Origin: Lachnospiraceae bacterium
GTDB taxonomy: Bacteria; Bacillota; Clostridia; Lachnospirales; Lachnospiraceae
DNA length: 64,000 nucleotides
Direction of reading: 5' to 3'
Assembly: GCA_016281605.1 (NCBI GenBank)
Contig: JAEEJA010000095.1
Span: 62,001 to 126,000 of the forward strand
Below are positions 1-8,846 of the stretch, in pieces (position 1 is the stretch's first letter; the number at the start of each line of letters is the position of its first letter). The translations under genes were made by a program, and so were the position numbers. The notes beneath the pieces were generated by a model, which worked only from the letters and a program-made list of their open reading frames with translations, made no database searches and was not told where the DNA came from.

Positions 1-377
1 ATGATGGCAATATTACCCATGTTGAATCCAAGAGCACTCCTCATGATAGTGCCAATATTCCCCGCATTTGAAGGGTTATGGAGCACTATGTGGGGCTTTG
101 TGCTTTCAAGCTGCATATCAAATTTTCTAAATACCCCTATCACAAATACATTTTCCTTTTCGGAAAGAATATTAAAGGGCTTATCACTGAAAATAATTTC
201 TGTATCGGTAGCCCTGCAAAGTGCTTCAAGCTTTTCGTAGTTTTCATTTTTCTTTATCTGGGAATGAATATAAATGCGCTCAGCATACTGTGGCTTGAAC
301 TTTAAAAGCTCAAATGTCAAAGTTATACCAAGCGCATAAGATAATTCACTGCCTTTTTTATATTTTTTAAATGGCAT
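1..377 (-). CDS. SpoU/TrmH family RNA 2'-O-methyltransferase, partial (C-terminus off the left edge)
   Basis: The reading frame begins at an ATG at 377 preceded by an AAGGAT-type ribosome binding site and stays open to the window edge, giving about 125 residues. It starts MPFKKYKKGSELSYALG. Near residues 99-115 it carries HNPSNAGNIGTIMRSALGF, which matches the first SpoU methylase motif (NPxNxGxxxRxA) of the alpha/beta-knot fold. This family methylates ribose 2'-OH of tRNA or rRNA using S-adenosylmethionine. The SAM-binding knot motifs lie outside the window, so the substrate cannot be named. It follows the RelA-like gene by 35 bases and is probably co-transcribed with it. Confidence 0.8.
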   Translation of the reverse strand, partial: MPFKKYKKGSELSYALGITLTFELLKFKPQYAERIYIHSQIKKNENYEKLEALCRATDTEIIFSDKPFNILSEKENVFVIGVFRKFDMQLESTKPHIVLHNPSNAGNIGTIMRSALGFNMGNIAI

Positions 378-412
378 GCTGATATCCTTTTTAATTATTT
401 AAATAATATTTT

Positions 413-1513
413 TTACTTTATCATACTTTGTGAAGTACGGTACTTCTTCCACTGGGCCTTAATTCTGTCTTCCTCATCCTTAATCTGCTTTGCAGTATCA
501 AGGTAACTGGTAACATATCTTCTCAATTCTACTTCATCTATTCCGTCAGGATTGAAGATAAACTTTGATCTGCAGACATAGTAAAAGCCAACCGTAGATA
601 TAAGTTCATCTATCTCCGAATCGGTAAGCAAATCTCTTGCCATCCTAAGTGCATGTGGCCTCTGCTCTTCTATAAAAGCTTTAAGCTCACCAAGAGTATT
701 GATACCAAGTGCGTCGAACCTCTTAAGGTAGGATTCAGGATTGACATCAAGTATGCGTGCACCAGATATTGAAGCTATTTCATACAAGAAATTCTGCATG
801 AAGTTACTTCTCTTCATAAATGCCCAAAGAGTTACGCGGTCGATAGTCATATCATCTGCCTTATCCTCTTCGATATTCTTTCGAACCTCGAGTTCGTACT
901 CAGCTGTAGCTTCTCTTATCCTGGAGAATGACTCGTCTGCAATTTCCAAAAGCCCTGCAACTCTTGAAAACTCACGCCTTATGTCTCTTGGCACCGCAAA
1001 AACCGTTTTATATCCCAGGTCATGCTCAATTTCCGCCCATGCATGCTGAAGCACAGTCCTGATTTGTATCTCAAAGGAAACATCGGTATAGGAATCAGGA
1101 TACTCATCACTCTTCCTCAATTTGCATATAAAGTGTAGGGACAAGTACCCAAAAGTATTGGGGGAGAGCATCCTTCTTTTATCACATGAATTCTCCCAGT
1201 CAATATCAAATATATCCTCGATATAATCTGCAACCACATCCACCTGCTCTGAAAAGTAGCAGATAATACGAAAGCCTATGTTGTCAGTAAACTGCTTAAA
1301 TGTTGAATACTTATCAGCCTTTCTTGCAAGCTTTCCTTCAATTGAGGACCATGTCTTTATGCGGCTTGTAACCTGCATAAGATTTACATCGATACCTCCT
1401 ATTCTCTCTCTAAGCTTTGCATCCACTATGGCTTCGATTTTTTTATAATCAGGGTATATTTCTTTATATTGTTCCTTTAAATATGCAATTCTTTCCAATG
1501 AAAAAACCTCCAA
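413..1513 (-). CDS. RelA/SpoT-domain (p)ppGpp synthetase, long single-domain type
   Basis: This 366-residue protein has a nucleotidyltransferase synthetase domain at about residues 20-170. Visible motifs are SRIKTWSSIEGKLARK (R51, K53), DNIGFRI (D77), the G-loop FGYLSLHF (Y123, expected to stack on guanine) and FEIQIRTVLQHAWAEIEHDL (E148, Q150). These match alarmone synthetases that transfer pyrophosphate from ATP to GDP or GTP. No HD hydrolase domain and no TGS/ACT regulatory domains are present. The helical, charged C-terminal half (about 170-366) makes it longer than the usual 210-260-residue small alarmone synthetases; I do not recognise that half. It probably acts in stress or nutrient signalling, although some relatives are toxins. 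Confidence is high for the family and low for the physiological role. Confidence 0.85.
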   Translation of the reverse strand: MEVFSLERIAYLKEQYKEIYPDYKKIEAIVDAKLRERIGGIDVNLMQVTSRIKTWSSIEGKLARKADKYSTFKQFTDNIGFRIICYFSEQVDVVADYIEDIFDIDWENSCDKRRMLSPNTFGYLSLHFICKLRKSDEYPDSYTDVSFEIQIRTVLQHAWAEIEHDLGYKTVFAVPRDIRREFSRVAGLLEIADESFSRIREATAEYELEVRKNIEEDKADDMTIDRVTLWAFMKRSNFMQNFLYEIASISGARILDVNPESYLKRFDALGINTLGELKAFIEEQRPHALRMARDLLTDSEIDELISTVGFYYVCRSKFIFNPDGIDEVELRRYVTSYLDTAKQIKDEEDRIKAQWKKYRTSQSMIK

Positions 1514-1571
1514 GTTACCTGTTAAAAAAATTATAATAATAAATTATTATAATTATTATTTATATTAAGAA

Positions 1572-2372
1572 TCAGTCCTCTATGATCTTTATTCCGTACT
1601 TTTCAGCGCACTCATGCTCGATATGACACCCTCTTGCGCCTTCCCAACCGGCTGCAAAGTAAACATAATCAGCTTCTGATAAAAGCTGTATGGATCTTCC
1701 GAGATAATTAAGAGATTTATTCTTATAATCACTCTCTGTGAAGTCGTCCATGTAACTGTTCAAAATATTGATGTCACGGCCTTTAAATATAACATTTTCC
1801 AGTTTCTCAATAATAGCCAGTCTCTCGACCATAATCTCATCATCTGACTTATATCTCATCGGCTGAGCTATAAATATCTTAATTTCTGACATATCATCTA
1901 CTCCTTCCAGTCCGTAATTATAAGCATCATCCAAACCTGCACGGCTATACTGCTCATCTGTAACTTCATTCAACCACTCTGTAGATGTGTCCTCTCCCGG
2001 AACTTCTACGGCGATGTGTGAAAACCAGCTGTTTTCCTTAGCTCCGTGCCAATGCTTAACATTTGGCGGAATATTGATAACAGATCCCTCTGTAAGACTT
2101 ACGGCAGGTTTCCCCTTCTCCTGATACCAGCCTTCACCTTCCAGGCAGATAAGTGTCTGTCCTCCACCTGACTTTGCATGATGAATGTGCCAGAAATTTC
2201 TGCAACCGGGCTCAAATGTCACATTTGCCATAAATAAATTTCCGCTACCCGGCTGTGAAATAACCTTTAGATACGACCTTCCCGTAAAATATTGAGCATA
2301 AGCATCATTTGGCTCTCCTATCCCAAATTTATCAACTACTTCAAGCTCATCTTTTGTCTTAATAATAGCCAA
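1572..2372 (-). CDS. Cupin domain fused to a DUF4406 / nucleoside deoxyribosyltransferase-like domain
   Basis: I place the start at the TTG at 2372 because an AAAGGAGGG site sits just upstream; a frame extending to 2450 would begin inside the predicted promoter. The 266-residue protein begins with a cupin barrel (about 25-125) with putative metal ligands in FWHIHHAKSGGGQT (H62, H64) and VKHWHG (H107, H109). This arrangement is typical of small cupins annotated near carboxymuconolactone decarboxylases. From residue 161 a second domain starts, MSEIKIFIAQPMRYKSDDE, with SEADYVYFAAGWEGARGC further on. That resembles DUF4406-type proteins of the nucleoside 2-deoxyribosyltransferase fold. The junction carries its own ribosome binding site (see findings). 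Substrate unknown. Confidence 0.75.
   Translation of the reverse strand: MAIIKTKDELEVVDKFGIGEPNDAYAQYFTGRSYLKVISQPGSGNLFMANVTFEPGCRNFWHIHHAKSGGGQTLICLEGEGWYQEKGKPAVSLTEGSVINIPPNVKHWHGAKENSWFSHIAVEVPGEDTSTEWLNEVTDEQYSRAGLDDAYNYGLEGVDDMSEIKIFIAQPMRYKSDDEIMVERLAIIEKLENVIFKGRDINILNSYMDDFTESDYKNKSLNYLGRSIQLLSEADYVYFAAGWEGARGCHIEHECAEKYGIKIIED
1890..1908 (-). promoter_or_regulatory. Internal Shine-Dalgarno and in-frame ATG at the domain junction
   Basis: GGAAGGAG lies at 1901-1908 (minus strand), eight bases ahead of an ATG at 1890-1892 that is in frame with the cupin fusion and sits exactly at the start of its second domain. It could allow separate translation of the 106-residue DUF4406-like domain. 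Inference from sequence only. Confidence 0.5.
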
Positions 2373-2428
2373 AGTAATCCCTCCTTTACTTGTATACCCT
2401 CTGTAGTTTAAAAAACTTAAGTAAAAGT

Positions 2429-2457
2429 ATTTTACCAATAAATATAGCATTCGTCAA
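2429..2457 (-). promoter_or_regulatory. Sigma-70-type promoter for the cupin fusion gene
   Basis: Minus-strand TTGACG (2452-2457) and TAAAAT (2429-2434) are separated by 17 bases. The predicted transcription start near 2422 leaves a 50-base leader before the TTG start at 2372. Confidence 0.6.
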
Positions 2458-2473
2458 GGCTCTGGACCTTTCG

Positions 2474-3229
2474 TCACTTTAATTTGTTAAGGAAAGATCT
2501 GGTTCTTTCGTTAGATGGATTATCAATTACATCTTCCGGAGCACCTTCCTCAACTATTAGACCTTCATCCATGAAAACAACCCTGTCAGACACCTTCCTT
2601 GCAAAGTCAATCTCATGAGTTACAATAACCATGGTCATGTGTTCACTTGCAAGTTCCTTAAGTATGGATAATATGCCTGCTGTAATCTCCGGATCAAGGG
2701 CTGAAGTTGGCTCATCGAAGAAAAGGATCTTCGGATGCATGGCAAGAGCCCTTGCTATGGCTACTCTCTGCTGCTGTCCACCGGAAAGCTGATAAGGATA
2801 AAGATTTTCTTTTCCTTTAAGTCCAACCTTTTCAAGAAGAGAAAGTGCCTCTTTTTTAGCTTCCTCTTTCGATACATTTTTTACATGCTCAGGGGCATGG
2901 GCTACATTTTTAAGGGCATCAAAGTGTGGGAAAAGGTTAAAGTTCTGAAATACCAATCCGTAGGTCTCTCTAGCCTTTTTCATATTCTCAGCATCAGCCT
3001 TATAGCGCTTTTCTTCAGTGATTTCATAGGCACATGTCCCATCGTAGGAGATTATTCCTGAATCTATAGACTCAAGCATGGTGGCACATCTTAAAAATGT
3101 TGTTTTTCCCGAGCCTGAAGGACCAAGTATGGAAACCACCTCTCCACTCTCAACTTTTAATGATATATCCTTTAAAACTTCATTATCTCCAAAGCTCTTT
3201 TTTATATTTAATAATTCTAATAACGGCAT
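2474..3229 (-). CDS. Polar amino acid ABC transporter, ATP-binding protein (GlnQ/HisP type)
   Basis: The 251-residue ATPase carries a Walker A motif (GPSGSGKTTFLRC, about residues 36-48), a Q-loop (LVFQNFNLFPH), the ABC signature (LSGGQQQRVAIARAL), Walker B (KILFFDEPTSALDPE) and the H-loop (VIVTHEIDFA). All are intact, so it should hydrolyse ATP to drive uptake. The sequence is typical of the glutamine/histidine/arginine uptake group (PAAT family). It sits 18 bases downstream of the fused binding-protein/permease gene, its obvious partner on the cytoplasmic face of the membrane. An AGGAGG site precedes the ATG at 3229. The transported amino acid cannot be deduced. Confidence 0.93.
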   Translation of the reverse strand: MPLLELLNIKKSFGDNEVLKDISLKVESGEVVSILGPSGSGKTTFLRCATMLESIDSGIISYDGTCAYEITEEKRYKADAENMKKARETYGLVFQNFNLFPHFDALKNVAHAPEHVKNVSKEEAKKEALSLLEKVGLKGKENLYPYQLSGGQQQRVAIARALAMHPKILFFDEPTSALDPEITAGILSILKELASEHMTMVIVTHEIDFARKVSDRVVFMDEGLIVEEGAPEDVIDNPSNERTRSFLNKLK

Positions 3230-3247
3230 ACAAGCCTCCTAACTAAA

Positions 3248-4795
3248 CTACATGATATTGTATTTTATGCTTTTTTCAACTCTTGACATAACAAATGCAA
3301 CTATGAAGTTAAATATGTAATAGAAAAGTCCGGCAGCAAATAAAGGAAGTATACTCGCCTGTGCTGCAGCTATCTGCTTAGCCAACGTAAACATTTCCGT
3401 GTATGCAAGGGCAAATGCAAGAGATGTATCCTTAACCAATGTAATTATTTCGTTGGTTACAGGTGGTATAACTCTCTTGACCATCTGCGGAAACAATATC
3501 TTCCAGAAGGTCTGTGTCTTAGTATAACCAAGTATAAAGGCTGCCTCTGTCTGTCCTGCAGGTATTGAGTCAAAACCTGCTCTAAAGATTTCCGCGAAAT
3601 AAGCTGCATAGTTTAGCGAAAAACCTATTATTACGGCATAAAACCTATATGATGAAGATACAGACATTCCAAATATATAGTAAGGACCAAAAAATACAAC
3701 CAAGAGCTGAAGCATAAGAGGAGTTCCTCTTAGTATAGATATATATACCTTTGCAATTGTACTTAGAATTATAAACTTCGACCTTCTTGCAGCCATAACC
3801 AGTAGTCCCAGAGGCATGGAAAAAATAAGGGTAAAAACGAAAATCAACAAGGAAGAAAGCATGCCCTTGGCTAACTCTTTAACAGTATCAAACATTCCGC
3901 TTTCTGATGTTTTCTTTTCATCCTTATCTTTCTTATAAGCTTCATCAGTTCCCGGCTTACCTAAGCATACGAAATCAGATAATTCCCACTTCTCAGCTAT
4001 TTTTTCAAATGTACCATCATTCTTCATCTTGTCGAGAGTTTCTTGTACTTCGTCACGGAGACCGGTATTTCCCAGCTTAAAACCAATTCCGTAAAGCTCG
4101 GATGATATCCTCTCATCAAGAATTTTATAATCATCTCCTCGATGTTCAACCTCATAAGAAGCTACTCCTATATCCATACATAACGCATCTGCAGAGCCGG
4201 ATTCAAGATTCAAGAATGCATTATTATAATCGGAAACCTGCTGTAATTCCGCAAAAGTCTTGCAGAGTGCTTTATTTTCTTCATCTGCATCCTCTCCGGT
4301 AAAAGCCTCTAGTGCAGAAGAGTCGGTCTGCACCATTACATTTTTCCCCTTAAGATCTGCCTTCTTTTCGATTCCTGAGTCACTTTTTACGACTATGACC
4401 TGAGAATTATCAACATAAGCTTTAGACCATGTGTAATTATTCTCGCGACCATTGATTGTAAAACCGTTCCATATACAGTCTATGCTTCCGGTTTTAAGCT
4501 CCATATCCTTTGAATCCCAATCGATAGGCTGCTTTACAAGTTTCCAACCATTACGGTCTGCAACCTCCTGAGCCAGGTCTAAGTCGAAGCCCACATACTC
4601 TCCTGATTCGTCTTTATATCCATAGGGGGGAAATGCAGCGTCAAAACCTACTGTAAAGGTTGTTCTTTTTGAAGCTTGCTTTTTATCTTTATCTGAGTGA
4701 AAATAATTAATCTGAATTACAACCAGAATAGCAACCAGAAAAACGATTGCGATTACAAATCTGAAAGTCTTACTTGTTAAATCATTATTTTTCAT
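3248..4795 (-). CDS. Fused amino acid-binding protein and ABC permease (PAAT family)
   Basis: This 515-residue protein combines two transporter parts in one chain. After an N-terminal membrane anchor (about 12-29) comes a type-3 solute-binding domain (about 45-285) with FTVGFDAAFPPYGYKD and GEYVGFDLDLAQEVA, the family signature. A charged linker follows, then a permease domain (about 300-515) with several membrane segments, the ILRGTPLMLQLLVVFFG motif and an EAA loop (EAAFILGYTKTQTFWKILFP) that docks on the ATPase. Such fusions are known in Firmicutes GlnP-type systems. The binding domain would face outside, tethered to the translocator. The ATPase partner is the next gene. Confidence 0.92.
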   Translation of the reverse strand: MKNNDLTSKTFRFVIAIVFLVAILVVIQINYFHSDKDKKQASKRTTFTVGFDAAFPPYGYKDESGEYVGFDLDLAQEVADRNGWKLVKQPIDWDSKDMELKTGSIDCIWNGFTINGRENNYTWSKAYVDNSQVIVVKSDSGIEKKADLKGKNVMVQTDSSALEAFTGEDADEENKALCKTFAELQQVSDYNNAFLNLESGSADALCMDIGVASYEVEHRGDDYKILDERISSELYGIGFKLGNTGLRDEVQETLDKMKNDGTFEKIAEKWELSDFVCLGKPGTDEAYKKDKDEKKTSESGMFDTVKELAKGMLSSLLIFVFTLIFSMPLGLLVMAARRSKFIILSTIAKVYISILRGTPLMLQLLVVFFGPYYIFGMSVSSSYRFYAVIIGFSLNYAAYFAEIFRAGFDSIPAGQTEAAFILGYTKTQTFWKILFPQMVKRVIPPVTNEIITLVKDTSLAFALAYTEMFTLAKQIAAAQASILPLFAAGLFYYIFNFIVAFVMSRVEKSIKYNIM

Positions 4796-4828
4796 GAATT
4801 TCCTCCATGTTGATGCTTTTTTCTTATG

Positions 4829-7594
4829 TCAAATCTCAAATTCATCTTTTATATAGCTTTCTTCGGAGTTTCCAATACTAAGCACATATTTCCCCGGCAA
4901 TACTACCATTTTCTTTTGGTTTTCATCATAGAATCTTAAATCGTCTGTATCTATAAAAAGTTTTACCGTGCGTCTTTCACCCGGGATAAGCTCCTTAACT
5001 CTTACAAATGCTTTTAGCTGCTTACGTGGAAGCATTCCTACTCCGGATTTTTCTTTTGATTCTTCCGGCAGTTTACTTACGTAACACTGTACAACTTCAT
5101 CAGACTTTACATCTCCTATATTTGAAAGTTCCAGCGAAATCTCTATGATTTTATCCTCAAGATTTTTATCATAATATCTACTTCGTTTTTCTATTACTGT
5201 ATCTTCAAAATACCTGTTTTTAAGGCTTTTTAAGATTAAATCTTCACCGGTAATTACAAGCAGTTTTTTAATCTCATCCTCTGTTTTTTCTCTTATATTT
5301 ACACTTAAATTATCATAAGAAAATGTAGTATATGAAAGACCATATCCAAACGGATACAAAGGCTTCTTATTAAAAAACATATATGTACGGTTTCCGTCTG
5401 CTATAGCATAATCTGCAATAGGATTTAAGTCATCATCGGAATTGTACCAGGTTTCATTGAGCCTTCCGGCGGGTGAATAATCACCAAAAAGTATATCCGC
5501 TATACCGTTACCAAACTCCTCAGCACCTGTTACTGTCCAGACAGCTGCTTTTGAAGCATCAATCTCATCTTTTATTGCAAACGGATATGAGCCTATAAGA
5601 ACCAATATTACATTTTCGTACTTTCCGGTTAATTTCTTATATATTGCCTTCTGAAACGGTGGGAATTCGATGGTTTTTCTGTCGGTTTCCTCTTTGCAGT
5701 TTATGAGCGGATGACTTCCGAAAGCCGCTATACAGGTTGTGCCTGAACTATCTTTACCTGATTTTTCCAAACTTCCTGATTCCGGTTTTAATTCCACATC
5801 CTTTTCGAAATCCACAGGTTCCATGGTAATGCTTAATACACATATATCATCAAACACTGAATCATCGGACACTTCAATATCCGGATCAGCAAATATATTC
5901 CCATTTTCATCCATGAATATGTTTTTATTATTCCATGAACAAAGCTTCTCTATACGGTTATCCGTAGTGAATTGCTCTGCATCATTTTCATTAAAAGAGA
6001 TGATATTTCCCTCGCAGTCTGCAGGCAAAAACACTTCCTTTACAAACCATCCAAAAGCCTTTTGGGCTTTTACGGATAGGTACTCTCTGTTGATATCAAT
6101 AGAATTTATAACCTTTTTTTCATCTGCTGTTGTAAGTAGTTTTCCATTATCAGTGCAGGTAAAAGTCATTCTTTCGTCATCCCAGAGCATAGCTTCAAAG
6201 GTGAGAGCCCGGTCACTTTCGGTAAGATTTACATATTCATCGGCTCTTCTTCCGATATAATATTCTTTATCCGGATCTATATTATTAGACTTTAACTTCT
6301 TCTTATATTCATCGCTACATTTACCAATATTTGCTTTAAGCTTTACTACAGGGCAGATGCTTTCTACATTTACTTTTTTACCTGTCCCTTTAAGTGCATT
6401 TTCTACACCCTGCTTCAATGTAACATAATTATCATTTATACCACTATACCAGTCCAGATAAGTCATATCCGCATGTGGTCCCACAATAATAATATCAGAA
6501 TCTCCCTTTTTTAACGGAAGAGTGTTATCCTGATTTTTAAGAAGAACCACTGATTCTCTTTGGATTTGACGAGAAAGGGCACGACCTTTTTCATTATTTA
6601 TATCAGCTTCGCTACAATCTCTATGAGCATCTTTATCAAATAAACCGAGTCTCATAGCTGTCATAAAATGATTTCTTATGGACCGGTTGATATCATCCAT
6701 GCTTATAAGTCCCTTGTCATAAGCCTTCTTTACCGCTTCCGTAACCACATCGAAATCATCTGTAAACATATCCTGTCCATTTTTTAACCCAGCTGTTACG
6801 GTCTCATAATGATCCTCAAAATAATGATGTGCATTTACAACAGGCTGCATGCCACCACCGTCACAAACTGTATGATTTAAACCAAATGAGTCCTTCAAGA
6901 TATCCTGAAGTTCTGGATTTATGGCACAAGGCATACCATTAACTGCGTTATATGCAGCCATTACAGCCTCAGCTCGACTGTACTTTATAACCTGTCTAAA
7001 TACCTCGAGATAGTATTCCCACTTATCCTTCTCATTCATATCCGATGAGGTTGAACACCTGTCCTGCTCTGAGTTATTGGCATAGAAATGCTTAAGAGTA
7101 GACGCACATCTAAGATACTTTCCATCACCCGAAAGACCGTTAACATATGCTGCTGCCATACGACCTGTAAGATGTGGATCTTCACCGTAGCCCTCTTCGT
7201 TTCTACCCCAACGTGGATCTCTTTCCATATCCACTGTAGGTGCCCAAACGCAGAGAACTCCGTTATCTTTACGATTGTAGATTGCTCTTGCCTCGCGACT
7301 GGCTATCTTTCCAGCCTCATGTATTAACCTGGTATCCCAAGTAGCACTCATGCCTATGGGATTTGGAAAAATAGTTGTATAGACAGCTTTTCCCTTATCA
7401 AAGCTCTGATCACGTCTGGCCTGCACTCCGTGAGCTGCTTCTCCACCAAAATAAAACTCATGTATGGAAAGGCGCTCCATATGCGGGACTCCTGTTGTCA
7501 TACATGATATCTTTTCTTCAAGTGTAAGCTCATCTATAAGCCAATCAACTCTTTCTTCAAATGATAATTCGTTGTTAAATAATTTGTTTTCCAT
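4829..7594 (-). CDS. Glycoside hydrolase family 3 beta-glycosidase (beta-glucosidase/beta-xylosidase type)
   Basis: A 921-residue enzyme without a signal peptide, so probably cytoplasmic. The N-terminal TIM-barrel domain carries APTVDMERDPRWGRNEEGYGEDP (about 118-140), TLKHFYANN, and the nucleophile region TVCDGGGMQ with D245. The second alpha/beta domain (from about 355) has ESVVLLKNQDNTLPL. It is interrupted by a large insertion, about 430-600, rich in DEN residues, and resumes with VLVLIGSYPFAI and GNGIADILFGDYSPAGRLNETWY. A fibronectin III-like domain ends the chain. It removes non-reducing beta-linked glucose or xylose from oligosaccharides; which sugar is unresolved. It starts 15 bases after mrnC and precedes the amino acid transporter by 33 bases. 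Confidence 0.9.
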   Translation of the reverse strand: MENKLFNNELSFEERVDWLIDELTLEEKISCMTTGVPHMERLSIHEFYFGGEAAHGVQARRDQSFDKGKAVYTTIFPNPIGMSATWDTRLIHEAGKIASREARAIYNRKDNGVLCVWAPTVDMERDPRWGRNEEGYGEDPHLTGRMAAAYVNGLSGDGKYLRCASTLKHFYANNSEQDRCSTSSDMNEKDKWEYYLEVFRQVIKYSRAEAVMAAYNAVNGMPCAINPELQDILKDSFGLNHTVCDGGGMQPVVNAHHYFEDHYETVTAGLKNGQDMFTDDFDVVTEAVKKAYDKGLISMDDINRSIRNHFMTAMRLGLFDKDAHRDCSEADINNEKGRALSRQIQRESVVLLKNQDNTLPLKKGDSDIIIVGPHADMTYLDWYSGINDNYVTLKQGVENALKGTGKKVNVESICPVVKLKANIGKCSDEYKKKLKSNNIDPDKEYYIGRRADEYVNLTESDRALTFEAMLWDDERMTFTCTDNGKLLTTADEKKVINSIDINREYLSVKAQKAFGWFVKEVFLPADCEGNIISFNENDAEQFTTDNRIEKLCSWNNKNIFMDENGNIFADPDIEVSDDSVFDDICVLSITMEPVDFEKDVELKPESGSLEKSGKDSSGTTCIAAFGSHPLINCKEETDRKTIEFPPFQKAIYKKLTGKYENVILVLIGSYPFAIKDEIDASKAAVWTVTGAEEFGNGIADILFGDYSPAGRLNETWYNSDDDLNPIADYAIADGNRTYMFFNKKPLYPFGYGLSYTTFSYDNLSVNIREKTEDEIKKLLVITGEDLILKSLKNRYFEDTVIEKRSRYYDKNLEDKIIEISLELSNIGDVKSDEVVQCYVSKLPEESKEKSGVGMLPRKQLKAFVRVKELIPGERRTVKLFIDTDDLRFYDENQKKMVVLPGKYVLSIGNSEESYIKDEFEI

Positions 7595-7609
7595 AAGTTA
7601 TATTCTCCG

Positions 7610-8050
7610 TTAGAACTCTCCCTGCCCTGTCACATCAAGCCCGTACTTAATAAGTTCCATGGCTCTTCCTGACTCTCCGGACATATAAAGATATCCTATT
7701 AATGCTTCAAAACCGGTTGCTATCCTATAATCGTGTATAGATGCATTTTTTGCGCTTGTAGGCGATTTAGCATTTCTTCCCCTGTGATATACATCTCTCT
7801 CTTTATCGGTCAGCTTGTTCATGATCCGTCTTACAAGCTCTGCCTGTGACTCAGCCTTTACTATAGCGCTTGTCTTTTTGTGCAGTTCCTGTGCTTTTCG
7901 GTTCTTATCCTTTAGCATAAGAGTTCTGATTACTATATCATAAAAAGCGTCACCTATGTATGCAAGAGTGAGAGCTGAATAATTATCTGCCTTTACGCTT
8001 CCCTCACCAAATACATTTTCTATGCTACCGAAAATATCATTTTCCTGCAT
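7610..8050 (-). CDS. mrnC: Mini-ribonuclease III
   Basis: This 146-residue protein is a lone RNase III catalytic domain without the double-stranded RNA-binding domain. It shows YSALTLAYIGDAFYDIVIRTLML (about 24-46, with the catalytic E/D cluster replaced as usual by AYIGDAFYD), the basic HRGRNAK segment, and FEALIGYLYMSGE near the end. The length and motifs match MrnC of Bacillus, which matures 23S rRNA precursor ends. In many Firmicutes it follows cysS. Here it is the first gene of a run that continues into the GH3 gene with a 15-base gap. Confidence is high. Confidence 0.92.
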   Translation of the reverse strand: MQENDIFGSIENVFGEGSVKADNYSALTLAYIGDAFYDIVIRTLMLKDKNRKAQELHKKTSAIVKAESQAELVRRIMNKLTDKERDVYHRGRNAKSPTSAKNASIHDYRIATGFEALIGYLYMSGESGRAMELIKYGLDVTGQGEF

Positions 8051-8195
8051 TGGTTTAACCTCATTTTTTCATACTGTTTTCTTATTTTGTTAAGAATATA
8101 ATGTATCCCTATCTGTTCAGATACACCGCAAACTAATAAATTAACTTGTGAAAATCACGGAATTGCCATGAATAAAATCAAGACTAGCTTGAGCG

Positions 8196-8756
8196 TTATT
8201 CCCGGTTAAACAGCGCAACTATAAAGCCTACAAGTAAAAATATGATTAATATAGGCAGAATAACAGTTACAGTAAACTTAAATACAATCGCAATCACAGC
8301 AAATACAACGCCGATCACCACTACGCCAATAAGTATTGCCAGAGCAAGTTCGTACCACTTTACTGACTCTCTGTCAAAAATAAGTCTGAATAGTAATGGT
8401 GCCTTTTTGTTCCCGTAATCCTCTCCGTAAGGATCGCTATATTCGGAATTATCATATCCATTATCATATCTGTTTTCACTTCCTGTATAATCACTGCTTG
8501 CTCCGCCGGATGTGTATTCCTGTCTTGCCTGCTCCTCAAAAATCCCCGCCATATCGCCCTTACTCTCTTTATAAGCGGTAATTATGGTTCTTGCAATAAT
8601 CGAAGGATCCCCGAGTTCCTCGTATACTTCACTTTCGCTTTTTCCTGAAGTATCAAAATACTCGCTGTAATAAGCTATATTTTTCTCTATTTCAGACTCC
8701 GGTATCCTACCAAATAACGTCTTTCTTAATCCTGCCAAAAACTCAGTTTTTCCCAT
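8196..8756 (-). CDS. DUF1700 family membrane protein
   Basis: The 186-residue protein opens with MGKTEFLAGLRKTLFGRIPESEIEKNIAYYSEYFD and YEELGDPSIIARTI, the DUF1700 hallmark: a short helical domain that packs on itself. A Gly/Ser/Tyr/Asp-rich, probably disordered linker (about 80-118) follows. Two or three hydrophobic segments come next (about 135-182), so the C-terminus is in the membrane. DUF1700 genes are often paired with PadR-type regulators, but none is adjacent here. An AAAGG site precedes the ATG. Function unknown; a role in envelope stress is only a guess from the family. Confidence 0.8.
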   Translation of the reverse strand: MGKTEFLAGLRKTLFGRIPESEIEKNIAYYSEYFDTSGKSESEVYEELGDPSIIARTIITAYKESKGDMAGIFEEQARQEYTSGGASSDYTGSENRYDNGYDNSEYSDPYGEDYGNKKAPLLFRLIFDRESVKWYELALAILIGVVVIGVVFAVIAIVFKFTVTVILPILIIFLLVGFIVALFNRE

Positions 8757-8784
8757 AGATAACCTTTCTTTTATATGAATAAGA

Positions 8785-8814
8785 GCTTTGTGATTATATA
8801 ACCAACCACAAAGC
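8785..8814 (-). terminator. Hairpin between fba and the DUF1700 gene
   Basis: GCTTTGTG and CACAAAGC form an 8-bp stem with a 14-base loop downstream of fba. On the minus strand it is followed by TCTTATTC, a weak T tract, so termination may be partial. Confidence 0.45.
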
Positions 8815-8846
8815 CCCTATAGTTTTTTATCATTTAAGGTCTATGA

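Noticed and set aside
5739-6260. 173-residue plus-strand open frame inside the GH3 gene
   Set aside because: It is antisense to a long, well-conserved GH3 gene, has no ribosome binding site and shows the Ser/Phe-rich composition typical of a shadow frame.
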